Positions 15,195 through 15,965 of a stretch of 15,965 nt of DNA are shown here, in pieces. Position 1 is the first letter of the stretch. Each line of letters opens with the position of its first letter. The position numbers and the translations under genes were made by a program. The stretch is from Acetobacteraceae bacterium (GTDB lineage: Bacteria > Pseudomonadota > Alphaproteobacteria > Acetobacterales > Acetobacteraceae), in the NCBI GenBank assembly GCA_030039695.1, contig JASHVB010000021.1, positions 1-15,965 of the forward strand, read 5' to 3'. Under the pieces are notes generated by a model, which ran no database searches, had not been told where the DNA came from, and saw only the letters and a list, made by a program, of their open reading frames with translations.

Positions 15195-15965
15195 TCAGTG
15201 CCTGCCCGGGGCAGCCAGCCACTGGCGGATGTTGTCCACCGTGTCCTGGTAGAAGCGCGCGTAAAGGCTGCGAGACACGTAACCGATATGCGGTGTGGCC
15301 AGCACGTTCGGTAGCTTACGAAACGGATGGTCGTGCGCTAGCGGCTCTTGGTCGAACACGTCGATCGCGGCACCCGCGATCTTGCCGCCTTGGAGAGCCG
15401 AGAGCAGGTCGGCCTCGACCACGATCGCTCCGCGCGACGTGTTCACGAGGCGCGCCGAGGGCTTCATGAGCGCGAGTTCCGCCGCGCCGACCAGACCGCG
15501 GGTGCGGCGACTCAGCACCAGATGAATGCTGATAATGTCCGATTGCCGGAACAGGTCATCTTTGCCGACCAGTTTGGCACCGGCTTCGGCGGCGCGATCA
15601 GCCGTCAGGTTCTGGCTCCAGGCGATCACCGCCATGCCGAAGGCCTGGGCAATCCGGGCCACCGCGCCGCCAATATTGCCGAGGCCGAGGACACCGAGTG
15701 TCCGCCCCGCCAAGTCGTCACCGATGAAACGCTGCCAGCCGCCGCCGCGCAGCGCGCCATTCTCGGCGACGAGGTTGCGGGCACTCGCCAGGATGAGTGC
15801 CCAGGTCAGTTCGATCGTCGGATTGGCGCTGTAGCCGGTGTGAACGACGTCGATACCGCGCTCCGCCGCCGCCTCGAGGTCGATCGACGAGTTCCGATGA
15901 GCTGTCGAGGCGATCAGGCGAAGCCTCGGCAGCCGCTCGATGACGGTACGGGACATCGGCGTTCG
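15195..15965 (-). CDS. D-2-hydroxyacid dehydrogenase, 5' end beyond the window
   Basis: This NAD(P)-dependent dehydrogenase reduces 2-oxo acids to D-2-hydroxy acids or the reverse. About 256 residues are visible. Counting from the first visible methionine (15956), the nucleotide-binding motif GLGNIGG is at 91-97, the catalytic Arg175 is in NTSRGAIV, Glu204 in DVFDQEP, and His223 in ATPHIGY; all three catalytic residues are present. That methionine is probably internal: the frame continues open through the window end, and roughly the first 50-60 residues of the substrate-binding domain are missing compared with the family's usual length of 310-330. The segment SANPTIELTWALIL matches the hinge region of this family. 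It is the first visible gene of the minus-strand operon with the two hydrolases. The exact substrate (glycerate, glyoxylate, phosphoglycerate or other) cannot be told. Confidence 0.9.
   Translation of the reverse strand, partial: RTPMSRTVIERLPRLRLIASTAHRNSSIDLEAAAERGIDVVHTGYSANPTIELTWALILASARNLVAENGALRGGGWQRFIGDDLAGRTLGVLGLGNIGGAVARIAQAFGMAVIAWSQNLTADRAAEAGAKLVGKDDLFRQSDIISIHLVLSRRTRGLVGAAELALMKPSARLVNTSRGAIVVEADLLSALQGGKIAGAAIDVFDQEPLAHDHPFRKLPNVLATPHIGYVSRSLYARFYQDTVDNIRQWLAAPGRH

Overview
The window is GC-rich. Its genes carry Tat signal peptides, OmpR-type DNA-binding domains fused to a STAND ATPase and TPRs, a periplasmic molybdenum hydroxylase with a cytochrome c, and a GST-like isomerase. 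This mix suggests a metabolically versatile proteobacterium, most likely an alphaproteobacterium (Rhizobiales or Rhodospirillales type) or a similar soil organism. That is inference from gene content and codon style; no rRNA or housekeeping marker is present.

Layout. (1) 58-678 (+): a 2-hydroxychromene-2-carboxylate isomerase / DsbA-like protein. (2) 679-1324: a gap holding one doubtful minus-strand ORF whose C-terminal half resembles a bacterial SH3 domain. (3) 1325-4333 (-) and 4624-7428 (+): two large, divergent, distantly paralogous regulators, each built as winged helix, then STAND/NB-ARC ATPase, then TPR-like repeats, sharing a 290-bp promoter region. (4) 7590-11559 (+): a three-gene operon encoding an IorA-like [2Fe-2S] subunit, a Tat-exported IorB-like molybdopterin subunit and a membrane-anchored triheme cytochrome c. 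Together these should form a periplasmic aldehyde or N-heterocycle oxidising complex that passes electrons to the respiratory chain. (5) 11663-12131 (+): a degenerate TPR tail of a third regulator of the same class, frameshifted and carrying an 18-bp tandem duplication. (6) 12433-13203 (-): a Tat-exported protein of unknown function with six cysteines. (7) 13331 to the window edge (-): an apparent operon reading D-2-hydroxyacid dehydrogenase (5' end outside the window), alpha/beta hydrolase, MBL-fold hydrolase, with the last two coupled by an ATGA overlap.

How it may work together. The plus-strand regulator lies directly upstream of the molybdenum hydroxylase operon and is its best candidate regulator; the divergent paralogue may co-regulate or cross-regulate. 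The catabolic character of the flanking genes (isomerase, 2-hydroxyacid dehydrogenase, alpha/beta hydrolase, MBL hydrolase) fits a cluster for breakdown of an aromatic, heterocyclic or ester compound, but the sequence does not identify the substrate.

I did not find a clearly new kind of system such as a CRISPR array, phage, transposon or toxin-antitoxin module. The most unusual points are the two divergent STAND regulators plus the decayed third copy, the exported cysteine-containing orphan, and the missing methionine ligand candidate in the first heme domain of the cytochrome.
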